This document shows positions 43,440-61,200 of a stretch of DNA of 64,000 nt, piece by piece. Numbering within the stretch: the first letter of the stretch is position 1; each line of letters opens with the position of its first letter. The stretch comes from Azospirillum formosense (lineage in GTDB: Bacteria; Pseudomonadota; Alphaproteobacteria; Azospirillales; Azospirillaceae): contig NZ_CP159402.1 in assembly GCF_040500525.1 (NCBI RefSeq), positions 1,673,501-1,737,500 on the forward strand. The letters run 5' to 3'. A model generated the notes under the pieces. It was not told the origin of the DNA, did not search any database, and worked only from the letters and a program-made list of their open reading frames with translations. A program made the position numbers and the translations under genes.

Positions 43440-43703
43440 ATGACCGGCAAAAAGGTCGATGTGACCGCGCTGGAGGAAACGATGGACGAGGTGGTCGAAA
43501 CCCTCGACCTCGCCGAGCAGGCCGCCGGCTATGTCCGCAAGGAAAGCAGCGACCCCATGGACCAGGCCCGCGCCGCCGCCGTGCAGAAGCAGGCCGAGGC
43601 CATGCTCGACGCCGCCGAGCAGGCCGCTTCCGGTGGGGAACGGTCGCAGCGCAGCAACCCCTCCCCCCTGCCGGGGATGCGCCGCCCGCCGCTGGTGAAT
43701 TGA
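43440..43703 (+). CDS. Small acidic helical protein, 87 aa
   Basis: The product begins MTGKKVDVTALEETMDEVVE and continues with a run of acidic and alanine-rich helix (EQAAGYVRKESSDPMDQARAAAVQKQAEAMLDAAEQAA). It ends in a Pro-rich basic tail. I recognise no family. It could be a short coiled coil. The ATG at 43440 has GGGAGA upstream. It is divergent from the glucan synthase, with a 192-bp AT-containing gap between starts. Confidence 0.65.
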   Translation: MTGKKVDVTALEETMDEVVETLDLAEQAAGYVRKESSDPMDQARAAAVQKQAEAMLDAAEQAASGGERSQRSNPSPLPGMRRPPLVN

Positions 43704-43721
43704 ACGCATTGGAAACTTTGG

Positions 43722-43822
43722 CCCCCTCCCCGCCCCACCCCGGCTCTGCGGGAGAGGGGGCCCTCCGCGACGCGGCGGCAGTCCCCTCCCCCTCGCAGAG
43801 GGGGAGGGTTAGGGAGGGGGCA
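43722..43822. repeat. GC-rich palindromic intergenic repeat, copy 3
   Basis: GCCCCCTCCC (43722-43731) and GGGAGGGGGC (43813-43822) bound an element whose right arm, GGGAGGGTTAGGGAGGGGGC, is nearly the same as in copy 2. It lies between convergent genes. Confidence 0.78.
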
Positions 43823-43830
43823 GAGGTCGC

Positions 43831-44613
43831 CTATTTTCCTTCGACCGATTTTTGCTCAGCCGACGCCCCACCCGCCATCCGTTTCTGCCCCTCCGGACAC
43901 AGCTCCAGCAGGACACAGCGCTCGCAGGCCGGGTTCCGGTAGAAGCAGACCCGCTGCCCGTGCAGCATCATCACCTCGTGATGGTCGTAAATCTGCTGGG
44001 CCGTCCATTCCGGGGGAAGCCGCGCCTCCAGGACGGTGTGCGACGGGCCGACCGCCACGCTGGGCGGGATCAGCCCGGTCCGCACGGCGACGCGGTGATG
44101 GTGGCTGTCCACCGGCAAGGCGGGACGGCGCAGGCTGCTGAAGCTCATCACCGCGGCGCTGGTCTTCGGGCCGACGCCGGGAAGCGCCTGGAGCCAGGCC
44201 CGCGCCTCCGGCACCGTCATCTCCGCCAGGAAATCCAGGGAAAGCGCGCCGCGCAGTTCGGTGATCCGCCGGAGGATCGCCTGGATGCGCGGCGCCTTCT
44301 GCTCGGGCCACGTCACGCCGGCGATGACCGTCTCGACCTCCGCCGGGTCGGCGTCGCGGACGGCCGCCCAATCCTCCCCCCAGCGCGCCCGCAAGGCGCG
44401 GAAGGCCGCGCCGGACGCCGCGTTGCGCGTGCGGTGCGACAGCAGCGAGGACACCAGTTCGCTGAGCGGGTCGAGCGCGCGGAAATAGGCGATCGGACAG
44501 CCGAAGATCAGGCAGAGCCGGCGGTGGATCTCCAGCAGCCTCTCGTCGGGCAAAACCGGGGGCGACAGCGCGAAGGACGCCTGCTCGTCGTCGGCCTTGA
44601 GACGGCGCTTCAC
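43831..44613 (-). CDS. Endonuclease III-like HhH-GPD DNA repair enzyme
   Basis: A 260-residue relative of endonuclease III. The helix-hairpin-helix LPGVGPKTSAAVM has the catalytic lysine Lys150. The catalytic aspartate is Asp169 in LPVDSHHHRVAVRTG. A C-terminal 4Fe-4S loop has Cys223, Cys230, Cys233 and Cys239 in the C-x6-C-x2-C-x5-C pattern. Both key residues being present suggests a bifunctional glycosylase/lyase acting on damaged bases. It differs enough from canonical Nth (HHHRV in place of THIFRV) that it may be a second paralogue. The GTG start overlaps the previous gene by GTGA, so translation is coupled. Confidence 0.88.
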   Translation of the reverse strand: MKRRLKADDEQASFALSPPVLPDERLLEIHRRLCLIFGCPIAYFRALDPLSELVSSLLSHRTRNAASGAAFRALRARWGEDWAAVRDADPAEVETVIAGVTWPEQKAPRIQAILRRITELRGALSLDFLAEMTVPEARAWLQALPGVGPKTSAAVMSFSSLRRPALPVDSHHHRVAVRTGLIPPSVAVGPSHTVLEARLPPEWTAQQIYDHHEVMMLHGQRVCFYRNPACERCVLLELCPEGQKRMAGGASAEQKSVEGK

Positions 44614-45149
44614 GGGGCCGTCACGCCGCCCGACCGGCCGCCGTCCGGCAGCATCAGCCCCTCGTCCGCCGCCATGGCGCGGGCGCGGGGGTCGGCCTGC
44701 ACGGCGCGGGCGGTGCTGCGGGCGCGCTCCTGGACGCGGCGGAAGGCGCGGAGCAGGGCCTGGGCTTCCGCCCGCTCCTGCGCGTCGCGCCGCGACTCCG
44801 CCGCTTCCGACGCGGCGATCTTGCCGGCAGTGGACCGCTGCGTCTCGCTGTAGCCGAACAGGCCGGGCTCCCAGCGCTTCAGGTTGGCGTAGGCCAGGGC
44901 GCGGGCGGTGCCGTCCAACCCCTGCCCGTCCTCCCAGGCGGCGCGGGCGGCGTGCAGTTCGTCGGCCAGCACCCGCTGGGGCGGGCGCGGCGGCGGCGGT
45001 GGCGGCTGATGCAGCCGGGTGCGCGCCGCCTTCAGGGCGGCCACGCGGTCCGGATCGTCACGCCAACGGCGGGCGTCCGCGGCGGCGTCGCGCCACGCGC
45101 CGATGAGCCGTTCCGGATCGGGTGCGGTGTCCCGCTTCGTCGATGCCAT
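44610..45149 (-). CDS. Hypothetical protein coupled to the endonuclease III-like gene
   Basis: A 179-residue, very charged, Arg/Ala-rich helical protein with a proline run (HQPPPPPPRPPQR) near residue 50. I do not recognise a family, and there is no signal peptide or membrane helix. The ATG at 45149 has a strong GGGGAGG site. Its stop overlaps the GTG start of the DNA repair gene, so the two are one operon, and a role beside that enzyme is possible. Confidence 0.72.
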   Translation of the reverse strand: MASTKRDTAPDPERLIGAWRDAAADARRWRDDPDRVAALKAARTRLHQPPPPPPRPPQRVLADELHAARAAWEDGQGLDGTARALAYANLKRWEPGLFGYSETQRSTAGKIAASEAAESRRDAQERAEAQALLRAFRRVQERARSTARAVQADPRARAMAADEGLMLPDGGRSGGVTAP

Positions 45150-45257
45150 GGCCCTCCCCGTTGCAAGGGAAACGAACGCGATGCTTTCGTCGTCAAGGAT
45201 CTATGCCATGGCGCCGCAAAGGCCAGACCGGGAAGGGCGGTAATCCCGAGGGTGCGG

Positions 45258-48665
<3,408 letters not shown>

Positions 48666-48850
48666 GGGCCGGAAGGGATACCGAAAAGCAGAACGGGTCA
48701 GGAACGGGGGCGTCGGTATAAGCCCACACCATGCCCCGTCGCAAGCCCGCTCTCAACCCTCAACCCGCACCGCAAGGCAAACATTCCGGTTGCCAAGACC
48801 AGGGAAGACCAGTCGTGAAATACGGCCGCATCCGCCAAGCAGAACACCCG

Positions 48851-49504
48851 CTACAGCCGTTCCAGGAAACTGTTCAGCGGCGGCATCGGGCCGCAGACCG
48901 GCGATTCCTCACGAAGCAGATAGGCGAAATGCTTCAGCATCGGTTCGGCGTTGGTGCGGTCGCCGAGCGCGTAGGTGGCGACGCCGAACAGCACGACCAG
49001 GGCCAGCACCAGCGGGCTGAGGTTCAGGCGCGACGGGGTCAGCCGGTTGAAGCTTTGCGCGAAGGCCGCCACCGCCAGCCCGCCGAGGATGAGGCCGACC
49101 ACCACCTCCGTCACCGAATGGTAGCGCAGCAGGATGCGCGACGCCGCGACGCCCGCCACCAGCCCGAGGGCGCCGAGGACCACCACGCCACGCCGCCAGC
49201 CGTCCAGCGAACGCGCCGCCATCACCCCGACCGCCCCGTAGACGGCGGCGGCGAGGGCGGCGTGGCCGCTGGGGCTGGTCAGCCGGTCGTCGAACAGGCG
49301 GATGCCGCAAGCGTGGCCCAGGATCTTCAGAAGCGCCACCGAGCCCATCAGCATGGCCAGCACAGCCAGCCAGCGCGCCGCCGAGACCGCCGAATGGCGG
49401 CGCCACAGCATCACGATCAGGATGCCCGCCACCGGCAGCACGAAGGACGTGCTGCCGAGGAGCGAGATCGCCTTGTTGACGTGCCAGAGGTTCAGATGTC
49501 CCAC
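48851..49504 (-). CDS. PAP2-superfamily membrane protein
   Basis: A 217-residue integral membrane protein. It keeps the central phosphatase motif SPSGHAALA and the later SRILLRYHSVTEVVVG, which resembles the S-R-x5-H-x3-D motif but has Glu (TEVV) where Asp is usual. The first motif (K-x6-R-P) is not clear. It may therefore be a weakened lipid phosphatase. Six helices are expected. The GTG start at 49504 is preceded by GAGG; no in-frame ATG exists near. It starts 23 bp after the exported-protein gene, so the two are probably one operon. Confidence 0.78.
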   Translation of the reverse strand: MGHLNLWHVNKAISLLGSTSFVLPVAGILIVMLWRRHSAVSAARWLAVLAMLMGSVALLKILGHACGIRLFDDRLTSPSGHAALAAAVYGAVGVMAARSLDGWRRGVVVLGALGLVAGVAASRILLRYHSVTEVVVGLILGGLAVAAFAQSFNRLTPSRLNLSPLVLALVVLFGVATYALGDRTNAEPMLKHFAYLLREESPVCGPMPPLNSFLERL

Positions 49505-49527
49505 GGTCCTCGCGGCTCCCTTTCCAT

Positions 49528-50040
49528 TCAGCGCATGCGAACGAGCATTCCGTCGCGGTAGTTCCAGGCCGCCGTGCTCTTTCCGTCGGTCGCGGGCAGC
49601 GAAACGGTCAGCGTGCGGTCGGCCTGCTCCACCTTCGGCGCGTCGCTGCAGGTCCCGAAGGGCAGCGAGACGGAAGGCTTGGCCCCGCCGAGGTCGAGCA
49701 CGCGGAAGCGCGCGGCGCATTTGCCGTCCACGCTCTCCTGCAGCAGCACCAGCCAGCGCCCTTCCATGTTGTAGGCGTTCACGAAGGACAGGGTGCGCCC
49801 TTCGCGGTCCTCGTAGACGACGCGGTCGTTGACAGTCACCTGGATGACCTTCGGCCCGAGTTCGACCATCTGGACGACCTCGTTGCCGATGGCCGCCGAC
49901 ACCAGGACCGCGGCGCCCGCCCGGTCGTCCGCCGCTTGCGCCATCCCGGCCGCCGCAACCCCGGTCGCCGCGATCGCGGAAAGCGCCATCAGCGAAGCCG
50001 CCGGCCCCATGACGGCGCGGCTCAGAAACGTCATGCCCAT
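49528..50040 (-). CDS. Exported hypothetical protein, 170 aa
   Basis: A signal peptide (MGPAASLMALSAIAATGVAAAGMAQA) is followed by a mature domain of about 135 residues that looks mostly beta. It has two cysteines (KCAARF and FGTCSD) likely to form a disulfide. I do not recognise the family. The ATG at 50040 (or the one at 50034) is close to the signal peptide; the frame continues into the tRNA gene only by chance. It is the upstream partner of the PAP2-like gene. Confidence 0.72.
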   Translation of the reverse strand: MGMTFLSRAVMGPAASLMALSAIAATGVAAAGMAQAADDRAGAAVLVSAAIGNEVVQMVELGPKVIQVTVNDRVVYEDREGRTLSFVNAYNMEGRWLVLLQESVDGKCAARFRVLDLGGAKPSVSLPFGTCSDAPKVEQADRTLTVSLPATDGKSTAAWNYRDGMLVRMR

Positions 50041-50246
50041 AGCTGTTCTCAAATGCCCTTCTGGCTGGTCGCTCTCCACGCCAAGGTAAGCCCAACCGCC
50101 GCCATTCTGTAGTCCGTCAAAGGGCTGACCTCCCCTTGCCGGAAAAATTTCACGAGCCGGACGATTTTGGTTGCCTTCCGGGCACGGCCCGATTAAAAAC
50201 CGCGCCACCGCAGACGACGGCCTCGCCGACGCCGCGGCAGAGAGAA

Positions 50247-50323
50247 GCGCCCGTAGCTCAGCTGGATAGAGCACCAGACTACGAATCTGGGGGTCAGGAG
50301 TTCGAATCTCTTCGGGCGCGCCA
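50247..50323 (+). tRNA. tRNA-Arg (anticodon ACG)
   Basis: The 7-bp acceptor stem GCGCCCG/CGGGCGC, the D-arm GCTC...GAGC, the anticodon stem CAGA/TCTG around ACG (50281-50283) and the TTCGAATC T-loop are all present. The 3' CCA is encoded (50321-50323), giving 77 nt. The ACG anticodon (read as ICG) decodes CGU/CGC/CGA. Confidence 0.96.
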
Positions 50324-50454
50324 CTCTCCTTCTTCAAAAACACGCATGACGGTTACCAAACGCGGTTGGATCGGCAGATCCGACGGCGTTATTGTCGTTT
50401 CCGGCGGTCGCTCGCCCCCGCCGCTGCGGACGCGCCGGATCGAAGGACGCAAGC

Positions 50455-50934
50455 ATGACGCGACCAGGGACGGCCACGCCGCTGGCGGAGGCGGAACTTC
50501 CGGCCCTCGCGGCCCTTCTCGCCGCGGAGGGCTTGCCGACCCGGGACATCGCCGTCGCAGGGCGGCGCTTCTGGCGCGTGGACGCCCCTGACGGGCTCCT
50601 CGGCTACGGCGGCTTGGAAGTCTATGGGCGCGATGGGCTGCTCCGCTCGGTCGTCGTGCCGCCGGAGCGCCGCCGCAAGGGCGATGGCCATGCCGTCGTG
50701 GAGGCGCTCACCCGAGAGGCCCTGGCGCTCGGCCTGGAGCGGCTGTGGCTGCTGACCATCGACGCCGCCGGATTCTTCGAACGCATCGGCTTCAGGCGCG
50801 CGGAACGCGGCGACGCGCCGCCGGACATCCGGGCCAGCGCGCAATTCGCGGGTCTGTGCTCCGGCAGCGCCGTCTGCCTGCGTCGCGACCTCACCTCGCC
50901 TGCGGCGGGAATGGACAGCACACGAACCATGTGA
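50455..50934 (+). CDS. GNAT N-acetyltransferase, ArsN2-like
   Basis: A 159-residue acetyl-CoA-dependent transferase. The acetyl-CoA site is [41 protein letters not shown] is the typical beta-bulge and final motif. The tail [21 protein letters not shown] matches what I know of the arsenic-resistance type ArsN2, but no ars operon is next to it, so the substrate is not certain. The ATG at 50455 has AAGGA upstream. It lies between two tRNA genes and ends 5 bp before the 3' end of the convergent one. Confidence 0.8.
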   Translation: MTRPGTATPLAEAELPALAALLAAEGLPTRDIAVAGRRFWRVDAPDGLLGYGGLEVYGRDGLLRSVVVPPERRRKGDGHAVVEALTREALALGLERLWLLTIDAAGFFERIGFRRAERGDAPPDIRASAQFAGLCSGSAVCLRRDLTSPAAGMDSTRTM

Positions 50935-50939
50935 GGAAA

Positions 50940-51015
50940 TGGTGGGCCCGGCCGGATTCGAACCGACGACAACACCGTTATGAGCGGCGCGTTCTAACCG
51001 CTGAACTACAGGCCC
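50940..51015 (-). tRNA. tRNA with CAU anticodon, probably tRNA-Ile2 (lysidine-modified)
   Basis: The minus strand gives GGGCCTG/CGGGCCC as acceptor stem, a D-arm, an anticodon loop CTCATAA (anticodon at 50980-50982) and a GTTCGAATC T-loop, with encoded CCA. The CAU anticodon could mean Met or Ile2. C4-G69 and C5-G68 in the acceptor stem are features used by lysidine synthetase TilS, and the GGGCC... start resembles known Ile2 genes, so Ile2 is favoured. Confidence 0.92.
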
Positions 51016-51105
51016 CCACCAAGGGATGCCGAATGTGCCCAGAACCGGGAGCTTATGCAACCCCGTTCGATGGAGGGCGCAGCCAAAATAAAGGCGCGCA
51101 AAATG

Positions 51106-51128
51106 AAAAGGGGGACCCGAAGGCCCCC
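51106..51128 (-). terminator. Terminator of rpoD
   Basis: On the minus strand GGGGG (from 51128) pairs with CCCCC (to 51110) around CCTTCGGGT, which can itself pair CC/GG around a TTCG-type loop, followed by TTTT. It lies 50 bp after the rpoD stop. Confidence 0.75.
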
Positions 51129-51178
51129 CGCTTTCCATACGACCGCAATCCGTGCGGGCGCTTTCGTCCCTGGAACCC

Positions 51179-53140
<1,962 letters not shown>

Positions 53141-53325
53141 GCGATCGATGCCCCCGCATTACCCCATTATAAAAAACCATAGCGCGCACCGCAGCGGCCC
53201 CCCGCTGTCGATCCGCACCTGCTTAAACCGGTTGTGAACCGTTCCGGACCTTGTCCGGCCAGACCCCTCCGGGTCTCATTCCCTCCGGCCCTTCCCTTCC
53301 GCACCATGCCCGGCGGCGATGGCCG

Positions 53326-55257
53326 CTACGCATCGTCGAGATCCTCGTCATCCGTCATACCCATTCCGGACCTGATGACCTCCTGTTGAAGGGCCACGAC
53401 CCGCGCGAAGTTCGCCTCGCTGTTGTCACGGGCCAAAGCCGCCTCCGCTTCTCTCAAATCGGCCATCACCTGCCTGTGATGCAGGTGATGCCATGTCGGC
53501 CACCACCCCCGTTTCGCGTCCAAGGAGGACGCGTCCGGGCGTGCAAAGCCGGCATGGACATAGGTCGACTCGCTGAGCAGAGAGCGGACAATGGTATCAT
53601 AGCCGGCGGAAGACAAGTGGCGACAAAGCGATGCGGCGTCAAGTCCCGAGTCGTTATCACGCCGCTCGGCAAGCAATCCAATGACCGCTTGGCGCAATTC
53701 CTCCAGTTCCCGGTCGGGAAACGGCAGCATGCCCAGCGATTCCCCCAACTCGTCGAACAAGTCGGGGTGGTTGATGATCACCGCCAGCAGAACGCGCTCC
53801 CGCGCGGCGGCGAGATTGCCGGGGTTGCGGCGGCGGTGGCCGGGCGGCGGCGCGGTGCGCAGGCCCGGCAGGCCCGGCGTGTGCCGGCGCGTCGGCTGGC
53901 CGAAGCGCCCACCCCCCTGCCCCCCGCCTTGCCACGAGCCGCCCGGAACCCAGGGGCCGCGCTCGTTGCGCCGGCGCGGCGGCGCGAAGGCCTCGTCGAC
54001 GCGGCGGCGCATCTCCGTGCGGTAGAAGACCTGCACGTCGCGGTCGGCGATCTGCGCGACCCGCGCGTCCAGCGCCGCCTTCACCGCCGCCTTCGATTCG
54101 GGCGTGTCGGTGGGCTTGCCCTCGGTCTCCATGCGCCAGACCGCCTCGGACAGCGGAATGGCCTCGCCCAGCACCTCCTGCATGGCGCGGGGTCCGTGCA
54201 GGCGGATCACGCTGTCGGGGTCCTCCCCCTCGGGCAGGAAGGCGACGCGGGCGGAATGGCCGGGGGCGAGGTGCGGCAGGATGCGCTCCACCGCCCGCCA
54301 CGCCGCCCGCCGCCCGGCGTTGTCGCCGTCGAAGCAGAGGAAGGGCACTTTCTCCGCGTCGGGGATCAGCTTCCACAACTCCTGGACCTGCATCTCGGTC
54401 AGGGCGGTGCCGAGCGGCGCGACCGCGCCCTCGAACCCGGCGCGGACCAGCGCGATGACGTCCATGTAGCCTTCGGCGACGATCACCGGCTTGCCGTCCG
54501 CCGCGGCCTGCCGCGCCCGCGACAGGCCATACAACAGAGTGCCCTTGTGGAACAGCGGCGTGTCGGCGGTGTTGACGTATTTCGGGCCGTCGCCCTCCAG
54601 GATGCGCCCGCCGAAGGCGACCACCCGGCCGCGCCGGTCGGTCACCGGAAAGATCACCCGGTTGCGGAAGAAGCTGTAGGGCGTGCGCCCGTCGTCCGGC
54701 CGCTTCAGCAGGCCGGCGGTCACCATGTCCTCTTCCGAGAAGCCCTGCTTCAGAAGCTGGCTGCGCAGCGCGCCGGAATCGCCGGGGGCGAAGCCCAGGC
54801 GGAAGCGCGCCATGCCCTCGGTGTCCAGGCCCCGGCGCTGGAAATACTCCAGCCCGGCGCGCCCCGCGGGGGCGTAGAGCTGCTGTTCGAACCAGCGGGC
54901 GGCCTGCTCCACCAGGTCGTGCAGCGTCTTGCGCCGCTCGTAGCGCTGCTTGTCCTCCTCGGTGGCGCGGGGGACCGGCATCCCCGCCTCGCCGGCCAGC
55001 GCTTCCACCGCCTCCGGAAAGGCGAGGTTGTCGTGGCGCATGACGAAGCCAATGATGTCGCCGTGCGCCCCGCAGCCGAAGCAGTGGAAGAAGCCCTTCT
55101 GGTCGTTGACGTAGAAGGAGGGCGACTTCTCGTTGTGGAAGGGGCACGGCGCCTTGTACTCGCGGCCGGCGCGGATCAGGCGCAGGCGCTTGCCCACCAC
55201 GTCCGACAAAGCGAGACGGGTGCGCAGCTCTTCCAGGAATTGAGGCGGGAAGGCCAT
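53326..55257 (-). CDS. dnaG: DNA primase DnaG
   Basis: DnaG makes RNA primers for the replication fork. The N-terminal CHC2 zinc ribbon has Cys38, His41, Cys59 and Cys62 (CPFH...CFGC). The catalytic core has the Toprim motifs VIVAEGYMDVIAL and FLCFDGDNAGRRAA. A Gly/Arg/Pro-rich linker (~435-480) leads to the C-terminal DnaB-binding part. The length of 643 aa is normal. The ATG at 55257 begins MAFPPQFLEELRTRLALSDVVG. It follows the yqeY-type gene by 38 bp, which suggests co-transcription. Confidence 0.97.
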   Translation of the reverse strand: MAFPPQFLEELRTRLALSDVVGKRLRLIRAGREYKAPCPFHNEKSPSFYVNDQKGFFHCFGCGAHGDIIGFVMRHDNLAFPEAVEALAGEAGMPVPRATEEDKQRYERRKTLHDLVEQAARWFEQQLYAPAGRAGLEYFQRRGLDTEGMARFRLGFAPGDSGALRSQLLKQGFSEEDMVTAGLLKRPDDGRTPYSFFRNRVIFPVTDRRGRVVAFGGRILEGDGPKYVNTADTPLFHKGTLLYGLSRARQAAADGKPVIVAEGYMDVIALVRAGFEGAVAPLGTALTEMQVQELWKLIPDAEKVPFLCFDGDNAGRRAAWRAVERILPHLAPGHSARVAFLPEGEDPDSVIRLHGPRAMQEVLGEAIPLSEAVWRMETEGKPTDTPESKAAVKAALDARVAQIADRDVQVFYRTEMRRRVDEAFAPPRRRNERGPWVPGGSWQGGGQGGGRFGQPTRRHTPGLPGLRTAPPPGHRRRNPGNLAAARERVLLAVIINHPDLFDELGESLGMLPFPDRELEELRQAVIGLLAERRDNDSGLDAASLCRHLSSAGYDTIVRSLLSESTYVHAGFARPDASSLDAKRGWWPTWHHLHHRQVMADLREAEAALARDNSEANFARVVALQQEVIRSGMGMTDDEDLDDA

Positions 55258-55295
55258 GGGCGGGCGGCCCCCGTTCTAGATCGGAAACCGCACCG

Positions 55296-55757
55296 TCAGC
55301 AGGCCGAAAGCTGCTGCTTCACGGTGCCGCTGACCTTGGCGAAGTCCATCTGGCCGGCGTAGCGGGTCTTCAGCTCCGCCATCACCTTGCCCATGTCCTT
55401 GATGCAGGTGGCGCCGATCTCCTCCACCACCGTCCTGACGGCGGCGGCCACCTCCTCCTCCGACATCTGCTTGGGCAGGAAGCCCTCGATGACGGTGATC
55501 TCCTCGCGCTCCTGCTCGGCCAGCTCCAGGCGGCCGCCCTGCTCGTACAGCTTGATCGACTCGCCGCGCTGCTTGATCATCGTCTGCAGCATGGAAAGGA
55601 TCTCCGCCTCGTCGATGCCGTCGGTGACGCCGCGCGTGCGCGCCGCGATGTCCCGGTCCTTCAGCGCGGCCAGGATCAGGCGCACGGTCGAGACGGCGCG
55701 CTGGTTCTTGGCGAGCATCGCCTGCTTCAAGGCCTCGTTCAGGCGCGTGCGCAGCAT
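55296..55757 (-). CDS. GatB/YqeY domain-containing protein
   Basis: A 153-residue protein of the YqeY family, related to the tail domain of the GatB amidotransferase subunit. The typical start MLRTRLNEALKQAMLAKNQRAVSTVRLILAAL and the later EEITVIEGFLPKQMSEEEVAAAV and GATCIKDMGKVMAELKTRYAGQMDFAKVSGTVKQQL are present. The family's role is not firmly known. It is often found with dnaG and rpoD, as here. The ATG at 55757 is the obvious start; the longer frame is not protein-like. Confidence 0.92.
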   Translation of the reverse strand: MLRTRLNEALKQAMLAKNQRAVSTVRLILAALKDRDIAARTRGVTDGIDEAEILSMLQTMIKQRGESIKLYEQGGRLELAEQEREEITVIEGFLPKQMSEEEVAAAVRTVVEEIGATCIKDMGKVMAELKTRYAGQMDFAKVSGTVKQQLSAC

Positions 55758-56245
55758 TGCGTGTGTCCTTGTATCGTCTGTGGTGTTCGCCGGGTCGCAG
55801 CGATCGTCGTAGCGATCAACGGCCGTCCGGCAGCGTCCGTGCCGCCCCGGTCCTCCGCTGGATCGCGCGGGGATGGCGCGGGAGACGCGGCGCGAACCGG
55901 TAATATTCCTAAATTTGCTCCGGATTGCCACGTCAATTCCGAAGGGCCGCCTCCCACCCCCCGACGGCGCGTTCCGCAGCCCCTCCAACGGCCAAGCCCC
56001 ACCGGTGAAGCACGGCGATTATGCAAACGCGCCGCTGGAAATCGGGGTACCAATCGTCATATACGGTTGACCGGCTCACCCGTCCCGACTAATCGATCCA
56101 GGCTCAGACACCCGAACCGCAAGGAACCGGGATGGCGGGGCACGGACCGACGACGACGCGTGCGCCCAGCGGGACGGGACGCGGCGCCGACGTTCCGCGA
56201 TGCAGGAATTTGTGGCCCGCGGCGGCTCTTGATAAGGTCTGAAGG
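55758..56245. other. Divergent promoter region, yqeY-dnaG-rpoD versus carA
   Basis: These 488 bp hold no convincing gene. An AT-rich patch TAATATTCCTAAATTT (55901-55916) in otherwise very GC-rich DNA is the best candidate promoter core for the leftward genes. A second patch, GTCATATACGGTTGACC near 56060, may serve carA. No riboswitch or leader peptide is recognised. Confidence 0.6.
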
Positions 56246-57421
<1,176 letters not shown>

Positions 57422-57450
57422 CGTCCGCAGGACGCACCGGCCGATAAGGA

Positions 57451-57480
57451 AAAGGGAGCCGCTCGCGGCTCCCTTTTTGT
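57451..57480 (+). terminator. Terminator of carA
   Basis: AAAGGGAGCC (57451-57460) and GGCTCCCTTT (57467-57476) form a 10-bp stem with a GCTCGC loop, followed by a T-run. It is a standard rho-independent terminator 30 bp after the carA stop, and shows that carA is not co-transcribed with a downstream carB. Confidence 0.92.
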
Positions 57481-57703
57481 TTGTCCGGTTATGTTGTCCG
57501 CACGCGCGGGGCATCGCAGGCCCCCGCCCATTCCGTCCCGGGATCGCCCCCTGGGCGACGGCATCGCCCGAAGGGGTGACCCAACCGAAATTTCCACCCC
57601 CTTCGATAAAAACCCTGCTCCGTCAAAGGTGTGTCCTTTGCTGCCGGACTCTGCGATGGTTACTGACGCGTCCCCCGCTATCCATACCGGAGCATGACAA
57701 CTC

Positions 57704-60778
<3,075 letters not shown>

Positions 60779-60803
60779 CGGCCGCCGCCCAGCCGGACGC
60801 TCC

Positions 60804-61184
60804 ATGCCGCCGCCCGACCCGACCCGTCCGCCCTCGTTCGATCCGCCTTCGTTCGATGGGCCGTCACGCCATATGCCGTCGCGCCACCAACCGTCGTGCC
60901 ATCCGCCCTGCCCACTCTGCGGACGTCCGATGGTGCCCGGCCCCAGCCTGAACGAGCATCACCTGATCCCGCGCACCTACGGGGGGCGGGACACCGTCAC
61001 GATGCACCGCATCTGCCACGCCAAGATCCACGCGGTGCTGAGCGAGGCGGAACTGCGCGACCATTACCACACCATCGCCAGCCTGCGCGCCCACCCGGAC
61101 ATCGCCGCCTTCGTGCGCTGGGTGTCCCGCAAGCCGCCGGAATTCATCGACCGCCACGCGTCCGGACGCGGACGCCGGCGGTGA
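60804..61184 (+). CDS. Small HNH-type nuclease-like protein
   Basis: A 126-residue protein with a Pro/Ser/Arg-rich start. An HNH-like zinc fold follows: CPLCG (Cys36, Cys39), NEHHLIPRTYGG (His52, His53) and MHRICHAKIH (Cys71, His76). The C-terminal half is helical. HNH proteins of this size occur as stand-alone nucleases of unknown role. The ATG at 60804 gives a start 25 bp after the kinase stop, so it may be co-transcribed. The first 35 residues are low-complexity, so the true start could lie further in. Confidence 0.75.
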   Translation: MPPPDPTRPPSFDPPSFDGPSRHMPSRHQPSCHPPCPLCGRPMVPGPSLNEHHLIPRTYGGRDTVTMHRICHAKIHAVLSEAELRDHYHTIASLRAHPDIAAFVRWVSRKPPEFIDRHASGRGRRR

Positions 61185-61200
61185 CGCAGCCGCCAAGGGA

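Noticed and set aside
38476..43822. GC-rich palindromes as a possible CRISPR array
   Set aside because: The three copies are kilobases apart with no regular spacers and no cas genes.
50941..51015. Initiator tRNA-fMet for the CAU tRNA
   Set aside because: The acceptor stem begins with a paired G and lacks the C1-A72 mismatch of initiators; C4-G69 and C5-G68 point to Ile2.
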